The notes under the pieces: model-generated
Told to the model about the DNA's origin: nothing
The model's input: the letters and a program-made list of their open reading frames with translations, nothing else
Database searches by the model: none
Assembly (NCBI RefSeq): GCF_047495875.1
Contig: NC_092461.1
Coordinates: 93,316,431-93,380,430 of the forward strand
Length of the DNA stretch: 64,000 bases
Direction: 5' to 3'
Origin: Pithys albifrons albifrons
Taxonomy: Eukaryota; Chordata; Aves; Passeriformes; Thamnophilidae
Shown here: piece after piece, positions 1-12,466 of the stretch
How positions within the stretch are numbered: the first letter of the stretch is position 1
Layout: each line of letters starts with the position of its first letter
Program-made: the position numbers and the translations under genes

Positions 1-1227
1 AAGCAGAGGTGAGGGAGGTGGGTGATAATCCTGTCTAGTGTGTGCCTAGTTTATGAAGATCAAGTTGTGAGTATCTACTTCATACATCATTGCCAAACAA
101 ATTATGAACATACTGTTCTTTATTTTTCTGTTGTGAGAGATGAAGTATCAAGTAGAGCAAATAAATCTTGATTTTTCATAAGCTCAGTTGACATGCTGGA
201 GCCAGGTAACATATAACTTGGATCTAATAAACTGAGGAAATGTGATAGGGAAGACAAAGAGAAAAAAACTGTGTATGCAGAGTCTCAACTCTAGATTACA
301 CATAAACATTGAAAAAGAAGGACATTCTTTACTTCTCTCCCACCTCCTATAATATCTCTAGCTTCTTAAGTTAATGCTGTTTCATTTAAAGCAAAGAAGC
401 AAACAAACTGGAAAAAAGCTGACCCTGCCAGGTTTTCACAAAATGGTATGAAACCATAAAATTCAAAAATAGTCCTTTAAGGTGCATGAGATTGTATCTT
501 TGGCATGTTTAAGCAATCTGCCTAGAGCCAGGGTTAAGCATTTTGGGACACCCTATTAGAGAACCAGGTGTCCTTGACATTGTCAACATTGAAAATGTTA
601 CAGGCAGATCCTTATATGGGGTGCATTGTCTCAGCTGTACTGCCTTCTAGTAGAGGACATAGTACATACAGGCTTTCCAACTATGCATTTTTTTCTCTGG
701 TCACAAGAGTGGAGCAGTTTCCTCATCTGCTTGTTCTGAAACACTGTCTTGCTTCAGTGTGTATTTGTTTTAATTACTACCTATTTATTTCTTATTTGGT
801 GGACACTGGGGAGTGCTCCATAGACTCCAGAATATTATTTACTTACGTTTTATATGGAAAAATTTATATAACTGTGTATTAATTAAACTAGAAAACTGCA
901 GATAAGCTGAAAAATACGGGTCTCACAAAGATGGTATATAATTGCAAAGAAGCTCACAAAGAAGCATTTTACATGCAAGACATATATACAGAATTAATGT
1001 GTCCATAGAATAAAGAAAGATTAGTGAGAAGAGTTGAAACAGATGGAAAAATCTGCAGTAGAAAGAATGACTGTGTGTTTATATAAATGACTTGATCTGT
1101 CCTGAAACAAAATGTCAATGAACTGAGAGAAGTGAGTGACTACAAGGGTAAAAGTAACTTCTTCTCCCCAGCTCCTTTTGTAGTTTGCCATTGGATTGTT
1201 ACAATGACATCAACTTCTCTGTTGCAG
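1..1227 (+). other. DROSHA: DROSHA intron (partial)
   Basis: Sequence upstream of the first visible exon. It is AT-rich with stop codons in all frames. I see no preceding exon and no recognisable repeat. Confidence 0.8.
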
Positions 1228-1369
1228 CTGTTGAGAAGTTCTTTGGTGAACAACCGGACACAGGCCAAGGTGGCAGAAGAGCTGGGTATGCAAGAATTTG
1301 CCATCACTAATGACAAGACAAAAAGACCTGTAACTCTTCGAACTAAGACTTTGGCTGATCTCTTGGAAT
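1228..1369 (+). CDS. DROSHA: DROSHA exon: RNase IIIb catalytic segment
   Basis: The acceptor is a pyrimidine tract ending gttgcag before 1228; the donor is gtgagt at 1370. It encodes 47 residues plus one base, from LLRSSLVNNRTQ to ADLLE. The catalytic Asp codon is 1357-1359 and the Glu codon 1366-1368, so the active-site Glu lies one base from the splice junction. The Met at 1132 used by the open frame through this exon lies in the intron and is not a real start. Confidence 0.96.
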
Positions 1370-4300
1370 GTGAGTTTATTTGGTTATAACAAATTAGTTA
1401 TTTCCAATTAGAAAGCCATTAGAGATCATCCAAATCACTATTAAGAATTTGTGTTCAGCTTTTCAAAGCCAGGTTTTTGAACACTATTCTAGATTTTTGA
1501 AGACTGTATGAAAGGATGAAGCAGGCATAATTGTAGATAAAAGGCTGAAGGCCTAGAAATTGAGTGGTCATGGTGACCTGGTAAAAAGCATGTCTTGTAA
1601 ATTAAAGCTTGTTATCTGAACTGAGCTATTTAACAGTATTTTCAGTGTTTAATTAATATGTTCCTGTCACCATTTGAAGACAAAGTAGTTCCTTCAGCAA
1701 GTGAGTATTTCTGTTGTTTATTTGTCTGCATTTTGGGAGGTTTTAAAATGGTCATTCCACAAGAGGAAAGGCCACATGAAAATTCAATTATTTTTATTCC
1801 TTTTTTTGAAGTTTGTGCTACTTTCTTTCTAAAGAAAGCAGAAACAATGATAAATGTTCTGCTAAGAAAGTTAATCCCTGTCTGGTATATTTTGATACAT
1901 TTTGTGAGCCATTCAGACCACTTAGCTTTTGCCAAATCCTCTAAACAAGTGGAAATAGCACACAAACAGAAGTGATTTATATCTAATTTTTTATGGTACC
2001 CAGTAGTGATTTATTTGTAAGTATCTATGGTTTGCTGGTTAAAATGTGAGATTAGGAGCTGAATGTTGTTTCTAGCACTTTTAAATGACTGAGTGGATTT
2101 GGGTAAATCACTTAATCTCTTGGTCAACTTGATTTTTTCCTGACTATGCAGGATAATACCCTCATCGGATCACTGCAGTGGAACATAATTGAATATGGCT
2201 TTAAACTACTCAGAGATACTTGTTTCTGAAAGTCCTAGCCATTAATGTTCTCCTTAGATGAGTGACAGTACCTTTTTTCCCCCCACAGCCTTTATTGCTG
2301 CCCTGTATATCGATAAAGATTTGGAATATGTTCACACTTTCATGAATGTATGCTTTTTTCCACGGCTGAAGGTAAGATCAGTCAGGTTCCTACTTTCCTG
2401 CCACTACGTTTTAACACATTATTGCATTTAAGACTCTTTCTACAATCTCTCAATCATAAAAGCATCTTTGTGAACTTCTTACAGGAGTTTATTTTAAATC
2501 AAGATTGGAATGATCCTAAATCTCAGCTTCAACAGTGCTGCTTGACTCTCAGGACAGAAGGAAAAGAGCCAGACATTCCTCTTTACAAGTAAGAACAGAC
2601 ATTTTATGTATACTCACTAATTATAAGTCTTTTTTGTATGTGAAGGAAGATGTGGTCTGTCACCCTACATTTTTCCAATAGTTTGGTTTTATGTGTAGTT
2701 ACCAAGTCCTCTAGTCTCTCTTTATCTGAAGATGGAAAATGTTGAATCAGTTGTTTTCTAGGCTTTAGGTGTTTTAAGGTGCTGCAATGTTGTTGGAATG
2801 AATATTTTGTTGGCATAATTCTATATTTGTTTTTCTTTTAATATAAGAAAGGGTAGTATTAAATGAAAATAATGGAACATATAGCTGTTTTGTTATGAGG
2901 TTAAGATATCTCTGTTCTCAGTAATAGATGAAGTTTCTTGACATTATTGTGCAAACTTAATAATGCCTTCTGTTACAGATCAGAATTGTAGGTACTGTTT
3001 TTAATCCACAGTCAGGTACTGACTGTCCAAGTTTTGGACATTTTTGCTGTGCAGTTCAGCCCACATATGTTCTCCTGTTCAGTGATAAAGAGCTCAAGGC
3101 CATGAACCTTTTAACTTGTACAGCTCAGTTAGATACCTGAAGCTGGATAGGATGGAACTCCATTCTCTTTTGGTTGTAAAATACTGTAGTAGCTGTTTCA
3201 AATGGACAGTAGTAAATCTAAGACTATATTGCATCTGTATCAGTTCAATTAACATAGGAATGGGTGCAATATTAGCCACCCCAAAAAGAGAGAAAGTATA
3301 TGAAATTCAATGCTTGTGTTGTTGTGATTATTATATTAAAAAGGTAGGAAGTGCATTTGTCACATTTGCTAAAGTGAGGTTTTCAATGGCATGTAGCAGT
3401 TCAGTTGCAGTGACAAACAATACACTTCAGAAGTGCCGTCATGTTAACGCTGCAACTGCTGCCCTGCAGACCTGACCCCTCAGGGTCTCTGTATGAGGGT
3501 TCACAGCTTTGCCTTGAGTGAGAGAGGTGAATACAATAAAAACAATTCCTGATTTCTGTATATACCACCTAGTATCAAATACCAAATATTTGCTTTGTTT
3601 TGCTGTGATGACAAATTTATTTTTATAGTACAGCTTAGACGTAGTAATACACTGTTATTTTCCCATTATCTTGTTGAATTCCTCTTTTGGGGTTATCTGT
3701 TTCACTGCAGTCAGTACTATTGTTTTTAAATTTGGGGTGGGTTTTGTTTGCTGGATAGAGTAGTTACATACTTTAAAAATTGATGGGGAATTTGTGCTCC
3801 TTCTCAAGAGAAACAAGGTAACAGACAGAACTCGATCTGAAAGTGGGGAGAGATTTTGGACAGCAGGAAGAAACTGCAAAAGAAGCAATTCACTGCATGA
3901 CTGGGGAATTATCTTTTTCCCTTTAGAAGGTTGTTGATGCGTATTCTAGACTCAAATGGAAAGTTTGTTTTGTGACAAATTAACTTTTCAAAGCTGATGG
4001 AAAATTTCAATGTACTGTGATAATTCAGTGTGTAGAGAGCTACCATGTCCAGTGTAAAGGCCTTGTGAAACCCTGCTAACTGCAAAACTCTCAGGAAGTA
4101 AAATTGTACTGTCCACATAATCATATTGGTGTGCTTTGCAGTTGCGTAGCTGTGCATAATTTATTGCTTTATTACAAGTATTTTCGCAGTTTTTAAACAC
4201 TTCATGTTATAAGTTTGCATTTTTCATATAGTTTGTTAAGTTTGAGTTTTCATATGGTGCTCCTGAGTGAACCTAGAGGAATAAATGTGATACAAACACC

Positions 4301-7300
4301 ATTCTGGTAGTCTCTGGGTTGATGTGATCTATACAGGCATCCTTCAAGTCTTGCTCTACATTTTGTACTAATTGCACTGTATGTATTGACCAGACTGAAA
4401 GCTTGGTGATGTATGTGCCACAAATAGATTATGGTTTTTAATACTTCCTGCTTGAATAAAATATTTTTTCTTTCAGGACTCTGCAGACAGTGGGACCTTC
4501 TCATGCCAGGACATACACAGTAGCTGTTTACTTCAAAGGAGAAAGAATAGGATGTGGTAAAGGTCCAAGGTATAGTGAAAACTTATTCGCAAGGTGTTAG
4601 AGAGTGGCATTGTCCAAAATGAGCCATAGAGGTGACAAGTGTGTGGTTTGCCTTAGAAAAGGAAAGCTATAGAGCCTTGTTCAAGCTATTCTGCTTCAGG
4701 CATACCTGGAGGGTTCCAGGTCTGTATAACTTGGGGTCTTAAAATTTTTTTTTCTTGTGTGAACTTGCCTGTAAGGTGGCCAGCAATGCTAACGTTTTGT
4801 GGCTCTCAGGCTAGAAATTGCAGAACAGCTTCCAGGAAATAGTAGTTATCTTTGGATATGCTACTGGATTACTATACAGCTTATGCTGGCAAGTTAAGTA
4901 AAACACTATCATGGATTTTTTTGCTTATATTGTTACTTCTAGGCATTTTGGAATGGTTCTAAATGTGCAAAGTTTTCAACCATAAACCCTGAAGACCTCA
5001 TGGTATTTTCTCCTACCAAATCTAGTGGTGGTTGTTATAAAAGTATCACTGGCTTTTTAGCATTCACACATCTGTGATTTTTTAAATTTTTTTCTCTAAA
5101 GTAAAAGCAAATGCTATGGACTAGAATATTTTGTTAGTGTTATTGATCTAACTTTAAAAAATATTATAACTTGAGTTGTAGTACTGTTTCTCGCATATTT
5201 ATGAAAAGGCTGATATCATATTTATCAGATTTTCACATATCTATCATACAATCTGGGAATTACTAGCTTCTGGTTATCCAAAGAGTTCCATTCCAAGACT
5301 AGCTAGTGTTCCACCTTGTCAGAAACTTTAGTTTATTTTGTGCAGCTTAGATCTCATGTGTCTTGTTTTTGTTTGGCTTTCACAGTATTCAACAAGCAGA
5401 AATGGGAGCTGCAATGGACGCACTTGAAAAATGTAAGATATTTGGGCAACAAAGAAAGTACTTTATAGTTTACTTTTTCATTCCTTAGTGAGGCAAGGTG
5501 CAGATTTTGTAGGAGATAAATTGTGGACAGAACACACGCTAAATGCTGTCAGCTTCTAAGCAGCACGTTTCCCTTTCAGTACCTTCAAGACAGTTTTGTA
5601 GCAGTAGAAGTTAATGTGATAGTAGCAGGTATTTGTTAAAGGGGGTTCATCAGCTACAGAGGATAAAGAGAGCTGATAAGCTCTGGAGGATGCAACTTCG
5701 AGGGAACCCTGTGCAGTGAAGTTGCTTTTAGATTTTTACATGCTTAAGTATGCAGGGGGCTAAGATGAGGAAAATGCTACTTTGGAAAATAAAATTCAAT
5801 CTCAGATTATCAATTGAACAGATTACAATTTAACAGACAAGTTCCCAAAGATTTAAATCAATATTTATCTATTAAGGAGGGCTAATATCAGCTGAAGATC
5901 CAAAGATCTGTGTGTACTTCTCTCTAAATTATGCCTTGGATAGCCATCATGGGAGCAGTCCTTCACTGAAATGGATTCTCAGATATGAATGAGTGTATGC
6001 AAGCTTCTTACATGTAATAACTCTGAGCAGTTGGGTTAAAATGTCAGATGTAGATTTGTGCAACAGATGCTCTCTATTGAGTAGAACATGGAGGGGGGCT
6101 CTATTTTTTTAATTTGATTCAAAGAAAGATGTGCCATTCCTCAGATGCCAAAGGGTTTTAATCTGTTATCTCTGTATCTGGAAATTCAAGGGCTTAAAAC
6201 TTTCAGAAGACAATGAATCTGTGTAATTTGGAAATGTTTTTATCTATGTCTGTTAGGCATATACTTCTCACCACCAGTAAATTTGACAAGTAGAAAAATG
6301 TAACTTCCCTTCTCTGCTAAATATTTGCAAAATGTTACTAAAGTTTTCTTTGAGTGAATTTTCTTTTGGCAGTATCACCACTCAGAGAACTGTGAGCTTC
6401 ATGGCCTATCAGTCCAAGGATTTCACAGCTCTCTTCTGTCATTTATATTTGTTTAACTGCCGTAAATCTCTAGAGGTCTGTGCTCCAGTTACCCCTCAAA
6501 ACAGAGCCAACTTTCAAGTTAGTTGCTTGGTGCCTTGAAAGTCAAGTTTTGACTATCTTTAGGGGTGGAGGTTACACAAGCCTTAAGGATAACTGTTCTA
6601 CTATTTATGTGCTTGTGGAGTGGAGTTTTTTGGTTTGGTTTGGTTGTTGGAGTTTTTAATGCATAAGTATTTAACTTCAAGTAAAAGTAGTTTTCATACA
6701 CCTTTTTTGTATACAGATAGCTATGATGAATTTATTATATGAATTTCCTCCTTACTATCCTAAACAGATTAGAACAAACAGATTGCTACCGAGTTGAGTT
6801 CTTCAGAATTCTCAAAGAATCATGTTACAGGCACAGTGCTGAAAATCTGATTTTCATTTTATGGTGCACATGAGCAACAAAATATCCCAGAACTCCATTA
6901 AACAAAGCACTAGTGTTTTTAAAACAACAGCAATTTAAAACCAATTTTGCTTATATTGCTTTCTGGTTTAAATAAATATACCCTCCTATGCCCAAGTTGT
7001 AAATAACTGATGAATAAACCTTTTATTCCTGAAGTATATATAATAAAAGGCACAAATTTCACTGGCCAATAAAACGAAGCAGTACAAAGTTATTCTGTTC
7101 TACAGCAAAGTCCTGCAGTTTATGTGACTTCTGCACCATATTCTTCAGCTGAACAAATCTGTACTGCCTGGGACCCCCAAAAAAGAGGAAAAAACTTGGT
7201 GCCAAGGTAGTCTTCCCTGAGGTGCCTCAGCTGAACTCTCTCTCAGTAGCCAACTAGAGAGAGAGAAGTCCTTTGCCAGTAGACCTGCCAAATTTGTTTA

Positions 7301-8451
7301 TGGCTGTAAAGGTCTGTGTAACAACCTTTTGCATTGATCACAGACACAGATAGGTAGCAGTGCTGATCCCAGAACTCTGTGAGATCCCAGCAGGATTTAC
7401 CACCAACTGCAGCCTGTCACGTCCTCTGCCACCTCTTTGCTTTCTGACTGGCTGGAGGGTGCAGGTCTTTTCAGCACAGACACATATGCGCCCTGGTCAT
7501 GCAGAAAACATCATATTCTGTGAGCAGTGCACTGAATTGAGAGCAATTCTGTTCAATTATATAAGCCATTTTTACAGCCTCAGTTCTATCATGTACATAC
7601 ATAGCAGCCAATGGACAAATGAAAGCAGAAGCATCCATGTCCCTAGGTATTTTGCTTTCACCTCTGCCTTGTCCAGTCTGTTTTAGCCAGTCTTCACTCA
7701 TCCACATTCTTAGACTATGCTAAGGCTGTCTTCTGGTACATAGCCAAGCAGTCACTTTTGTTAGGAACAGATTTTACTGCCTTCCATCTTGCTACACTAT
7801 TACCTTCCCATTAGGATTCCTGCCATAATGTGGGGCATCTAGTCGATTCTGTGTGGTCTGAAATAATAATAATAAAAATAATGGAAACATCCGTAGAATG
7901 CTTGGAACCAGTGACTCATACTTTGTGGAGAGAGAACAAGAACAAAACCCCTGACAGCATTGCCAGTAGTTTCACATTTGTTTTTCAGTATTGACCACCT
8001 GTTGCTAAGAGAACAGAATGTAAAATACAGGTAATACCTGGTCATGTTGCTGTACCAGGATTTTATATTTTATTTTTGTGAGTGTATTAGATTTGGCAGT
8101 GCTTTGTAGCAGGGGAAACAGATGTAAGGAAATCATAAAGAAACCAAAGCCCTATGACACAGTCCTGGTTTACTATGTATTATTAGAAGTAAATGAGTGA
8201 AAATGGTAATAACATTATTCTCCTCTACCTCTAATCTCATCAAAGTTAAAAGAAAAAAGAGCCGAGGCTTTCTGTGTTACCAGTTTGTTTATTAATGTAA
8301 AATATTTCTCCTTCTGTCAGATAACTTTCCCCAGATGGCCCATCAGAAACGGTTCATTGAACGAAAGTACAGACAAGAGTTGAAAGAACTGAGGTGGGAA
8401 AGAGAGCATCAAGAGAGAGAGCCAGAGGAGACTGAAGAAGCAAGGAAATAA
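1228..8451 (+). CDS. DROSHA: DROSHA, ribonuclease 3 (C-terminal part, six exons)
   Basis: Joined exons 1228-1369, 2289-2371, 2485-2588, 4477-4569, 5386-5432 and 8321-8451 give 199 residues in one frame, nearly identical to vertebrate DROSHA. DROSHA is the nuclear RNase III that, with DGCR8, cuts primary microRNA hairpins. Seen here: the C-terminal part of the second RNase III domain (residues about 1-75), with RTKTLADLLESF carrying the catalytic Asp and Glu (human E1222 by homology). Next come a linker (EFILNQDWNDP) and the dsRNA-binding domain (about residues 107-158, TYTVAVYFKGERIGCGKG then a helix QQAEMGAAMDALEKY). The tail is basic/acidic and ends EETEEARK. All introns have GT/AG ends with matching phases. 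The preceding exon, which should encode the MEFLGD-type signature of this domain, is not in the window. It converges on CDH6. Identity is very secure. Confidence 0.97.
1370..2288 (+). other. DROSHA: DROSHA intron, 919 bp
   Basis: GT/AG intron with a long pyrimidine/C tract before the acceptor (2274-2288). Overlapping open frames of about 105 codons on both strands near 1642-1975 look like chance. Nothing else recognised. Confidence 0.85.
2289..2371 (+). CDS. DROSHA: DROSHA exon: end of RNase IIIb domain
   Basis: The acceptor is ccccccacag before 2289; the donor is gtaaga at 2372. The first two bases complete the Ser codon after the catalytic Glu, then 27 codons follow: FIAALYIDKDLEYVHTF and MNVCFFPRLK. 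This is the last helical part of the RNase III fold. The intron after it is only 113 bp. Confidence 0.96.
2485..2588 (+). CDS. DROSHA: DROSHA exon: linker and start of dsRBD
   Basis: The acceptor is cttacag before 2485; the donor is gtaaga at 2589. It reads EFILNQDWNDPKSQLQQC through EGKEPDIPLY, and the first two bases of a Lys codon are completed in the next exon. It joins the RNase III domain to the dsRNA-binding domain. Confidence 0.96.
2589..4476 (+). other. DROSHA: DROSHA intron, 1888 bp
   Basis: GT/AG intron, AT-rich, no recognised repeat or RNA gene. A few chance open frames of 60-120 codons occur on both strands. Confidence 0.85.
4477..4569 (+). CDS. DROSHA: DROSHA exon: dsRBD beta strands
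   Basis: The acceptor is tttctttcag before 4477; the donor is gtatag at 4570. It encodes TLQTVGPSHARTYTVAV and YFKGERIGCGKGP. These are the first dsRBD elements, including the conserved GxGxG-like turn. The human protein has Thr where this one has Ala in SHARTY (from memory). Confidence 0.96.
4570..5385 (+). other. DROSHA: DROSHA intron, 816 bp
   Basis: GT/AG intron between the two dsRBD exons. I see nothing else in it. Confidence 0.85.
5386..5432 (+). CDS. DROSHA: DROSHA exon: dsRBD C-terminal helix
   Basis: A short 47-bp exon. The acceptor is ggctttcacag before 5386; the donor is gtaaga at 5433. It completes Ser and reads IQQAEMGAAMDALEK plus one base of Tyr. This is the conserved C-terminal helix of the dsRNA-binding fold. 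No open frame of 60 codons marks it, so it is easily missed by ORF scanning. Confidence 0.95.
5433..8320 (+). other. DROSHA: DROSHA last intron, 2888 bp
   Basis: GT/AG intron before the terminal exon. It has short T/G-rich runs (around 6620-6650) and a small AAT-type run (7861-7882). No gene or transposable element recognised. Confidence 0.85.
8321..8451 (+). CDS. DROSHA: DROSHA last coding exon and stop
   Basis: The acceptor is ccttctgtcag before 8321. It finishes Tyr and reads NFPQMAHQKRFIERKYRQ, then ELKELRWEREHQEREPEE and TEEARK, with taa at 8449-8451. The charged tail is the most variable part of the visible protein: the last five residues differ from the mammalian ending I remember (EDIKK), while the preceding block is conserved. 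Confidence 0.96.
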
Positions 8452-8750
8452 AAGGAGGGCACAGAAGCAGTGGCATATTTACTTACTTAATAACTCTGAC
8501 TGTGGCCTATGGAGACCTAACCTAGTTTCTCAGAGATGATGAATGAAGAGTGCCTGTTGATATCAAAAAGAAAATGTAATCTCTTCTTTAAAAAGTGTGT
8601 GCAAGTACAATATGTCTTTAGTTTGGTTTTAAGTTTGACTTTTTAATAAGGTTTGGTTTTAAATACTTTTAATTTTTATGAAAAGTTGGATTATTTTTAT
8701 TATTTTTACTGTGTTGTATGAAGTAATAAAGTATTAATTTCAAAATCTTA
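8452..8750 (+). other. DROSHA: DROSHA 3' untranslated region (approximate end)
   Basis: AT-rich sequence between the stop codon and the first strong poly(A) signal, about 300 bases, which is a usual size for this gene. The cleavage point is placed 15-25 bases after the signal by rule, not seen directly. Confidence 0.7.
8725..8730 (+). promoter_or_regulatory. Poly(A) signal AATAAA of DROSHA
   Basis: A canonical AATAAA 274 bases after the stop, the first on this strand after the coding end. Another AATAAA at 11612-11617 could serve a longer form, but nothing else supports that. Confidence 0.75.
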
Positions 8751-11700
8751 TAGGAGGAAAAGCTGTTTAACAGTTGTCTCCTATGTTCAAATGCTGTTTC
8801 ATCAGTGACCAGCAAAGTTATTGCATGAACTCTGCTGTGGAGAAGAAAGTCTTATGAGAAACTAATTCAGCTGAGCACTTAAGCATGTATGTAACTTAAG
8901 TTTTGCAGCTACATTTACTTCTTGAGTTTGCTAAACCAGAGCTATAAACTTCAGGTCCCTTTAGAGAAAATGATACAGTAATTTAGGCAAAGACTCACTT
9001 TCACTTTAAACAGTGTATTCCGTATCTGGAATGTGACATAGGTGTGTGTGGAAGGTTGAGGGGTTTTGTTTTTAAATCAGTGTTACAAAACTTGAAGAAA
9101 AAGGTAATTTTGAAGCAAAAGAATGACAGGGTTTTTTTGTAGAGAATGTACTGAGTTTACAAGTTTAATTTCTTTCTTGGCTTTTTGCTATATCAAGCTG
9201 GTGTCTACTTTAATGGATTTTTTTGTTGAGAAGGTATCAGTGTGACCATAACTGTGAAATGGTGTATTAGAAACTCTTTAGAGGTGCTGTTCCAGATAGG
9301 TTTATTGAGGATGGTTTTTATCAAAAGAAGGACAGAATTTGTCCCCAGAGTGTAGTTCAAAGGTGGTGTGTATAGTTTTCAGTCACACGGTTTCCTTGAA
9401 TTGTTTGGTGTCTGTGACTTGTATTAGACAGATGTTTCTTCTATAAAAACTCTAAATGGCACCAGAAATGGAAAGTCCACTGTTTGTTGGTGGGTCTTCC
9501 CACTGGTTACCAGTGTCACTGTAGCTGTTGGTGTGTTGTTTATATTTTTAATTTGCCTGCCTGATTCCATTAATTTCCATTATGTTGGGTTCTTAGTTAA
9601 AACAGTCCCTTAGTACAGATTGTGTAGTCGTTTTTTGTCTTTCTTTTCTGGTAAGTGGAACAGATACAACTCTTACTTTCCTTAACTGGGCATTTTCTTC
9701 CTGCTTCTGATCATTTTTGGTGAGTCATTTATGCATCTTTTCTGATGTAATGTAAAAATTTGTGTGAAGATACCAGGCAGCTTTGTAAGTGTGGATGCAC
9801 AAATCTGGCCCAAAGAATTCAAGCAGACTCATGAAAGAAACCTTTTGCCCAATGGCCACACTATGCCAAGCAACTAATTTGGCAACTGTCTGAAGGTGTG
9901 TAATGGGCATCCACGAAAGCACTTTGTTGTAGGTGCCAAAATAGACAGAAATGAAAATGAAAAATTCAGACTACCCAAATGTCTTCCCAAGTTTAACTTT
10001 TGAGCTAATCAATATGTGCATTTTCATAAGCACATTTTTGTACACATGCAATGTGAGATGCCCTTAAATGTGAGGGGTTTTTTTAAAATTCGAGCGACAG
10101 CACTACCTCACTTCTTCCAGCTTCTATGATTGCCTTTCCTTAGTGTATTGATGCTTTAAATCCATTTCAGAGGATGAGAGAAAAGAAAAAACCAAACACA
10201 TTCTGTAATTGAGAGAGTGATAATAAACCATTAAAACATAAAGGGGGGGATAAAAACAAGATAAAGGCAAAGAGCTGCTCTCTGCTGAATGCTGCTGCCA
10301 TTTGACTTTTGAGATGTGATTGTACCTTCTTATAGCTTCAGTCTGTAAATAAAAAGCTGAAATGCCTCTGCAAGCTTGAAAAGCAGCAGCAACTACCCAA
10401 GTCTTTTGTACTTCAGATTCTTTTGTATAATCACCCATCTGCTTCCAGCAGCAACTTGAAATGATGTGGTGGTAGAAGGTTAAATGTAACTCCATGCACC
10501 ATTATTTTATTTTTTGCCTCTTAACTGTGACCAGTTTCATGTGTTTAACAAGTAGAAGGTTCAGTGACTTCATTTGCAGGTGTATGATTGCTTAGCAAAT
10601 GCCTCTCAGCATATCTTATATCACCAAAGTACCCCAGTGGAATTGTGAGCTCATAGTTTACCATCACTTTCATTTGTCCTACACACCATTTCACTTTTCA
10701 GCTGTGAGAAGACTGTAAGCTTATTCCTAAACATTTTCATAAAAATAGTTCGAATTAGCAGATAGAACAGTTCTGGGTTTCTAACCCCAAACAGCCTTTT
10801 TTTCTTCTTTGACCAGGAAATTGCTTGAAAAAAACTGAACTTTTAAAACAATTTCTGCTTTCCAGTTACTGCAGTTAATGAATTTTAGGACTTCCTTAGA
10901 ACAGAGACGATAACCATATTTTTGCAAGTGGACTTCTTTCCCTTTTTTTTGTTATATAAGCATGGGCTAGGAAGATTACCTCAAGCAGATTTTTTTCCCT
11001 TGTCTTGAGGACAGAAAACACAAGGTAAAAAAAACCAGTGGCTGTGAATGTTTCTGTTAATTTCAGGAAGTGCATAGATTGTGTAAGGTGAGCTGTCTTT
11101 TATAACAGACACAAGGGAGAGGAAGCCTCTAAGTTGCCTTTGGTAAAAATTATTATTGCTCTTATGCTAATCAATGGAACAGCTGTAGCTTGTAAGTAGG
11201 CAAGTTGGGCTGCTTTTTTGTAAGTGTGAAGGAGTGTCTGGTTTACTGATAAAGTGAAGTCCTTTTTTGGTTGCTCCAGAGCCTGATCTGTTCTGATCTA
11301 GAGGTTTTCATGCCAGATCCATTGACTTGATTTGGGTACAAGTAGATGAATGGAGAACAGTACCGAGAGCTGCGAGAATCCAACAGATCCTGGAAAAGCA
11401 CATACTATTTTTTTCTATTTTTTAAAATGTAAATATGTATAGAGCATTGAATAGAATTGTAGCTAATTTGATTAAGGATTTTAATTGAATTTGCATAAAA
11501 TTCATGATTGTTACTTGTAGACCCTAAGTTTGCTTTGTAAGATTTCAGTTTCTGGAAGATTATTTAACAGCGATACTAAGAAAACCTGAGACTGTTGTAA
11601 ACATCATTGCTAATAAAGTTTCCCAGAAAAGACCTCAGGCATAGTTGTTACTTGCTAAAACAATTTGGAAAGATCAAAAGGCAAATCCTGATCATCTGTC

Positions 11701-12466
11701 TCCCTACTTCAAAGACTCTGATTATACAGGCTGCATATTTAAATGAAGTAAGAGGTTCACTTCTGCAAAGTTTGTTTGGTGGAAGTTTGTAAAGCCCTTT
11801 AAGAGCCCAGGGAGTTGATGATCTACATTATTTACCATTGCATTGTCTTTGATGAGGATGCCATTGCAACAGGAATTTCTGTGACCCTTACATCCCACCC
11901 TGCTGTTTCCCCTTCCCACCCAACCCCTAACTTCACGTACTCACATTCTTTTTGGGGCCCTAAGATTAAATAGGTTACATGCTCCAGCCACACATATTTC
12001 CCTATCCATCAAGGAGCAGGTTTACCTTAGAGGCCCTTTTCTTCACATGCTTACTGCAGGCAGCAAAGGGGGCACCAACTTACCCACAATATCTTGCTAA
12101 CCAGGTATATTTGTCTAAATCCTCACTGCATTTCTCTTAAGGAATTCAGTCTTTCACAAATAAGGGTATGTCATATACCTGTGACAATACAATCATACCT
12201 CAATGCCTCAAGCTCTTCACATCAGCTTTGTAAAGGGAATAAGGAGCTATTTATTTCTAATGCTAAGAGTCCAGGCCTCAATGATGCCTCATCCAGTGGA
12301 TGCCTTAGCCTGTGGCTTTAGTATCTTCTTTGCAAGCTTGTTACATTTCTCCTGCCATGCCTAAGAGGGTCTTTGAGGGAGGAAAAAGAGCATGCAAAAT
12401 GAGCACTGTCACCTTCATCCCCTTTTGCTGTGGAGGCTTGAAAAATAATGATCAAGATCTCTAGAA
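8751..12466. other. Intergenic sequence downstream of DROSHA
   Basis: No coding sequence with recognisable similarity. It is AT-rich with short homopolymers. Scattered open frames up to about 120 codons (for example 10124-10495, minus) have no start context or family features. Confidence 0.7.

Noticed and set aside
1132..1227. Met-initiated N-terminal extension of the frame containing the DROSHA RNase IIIb exon
   Set aside because: A good splice acceptor at 1227 and homology starting at LLRSS show that this part is intron.
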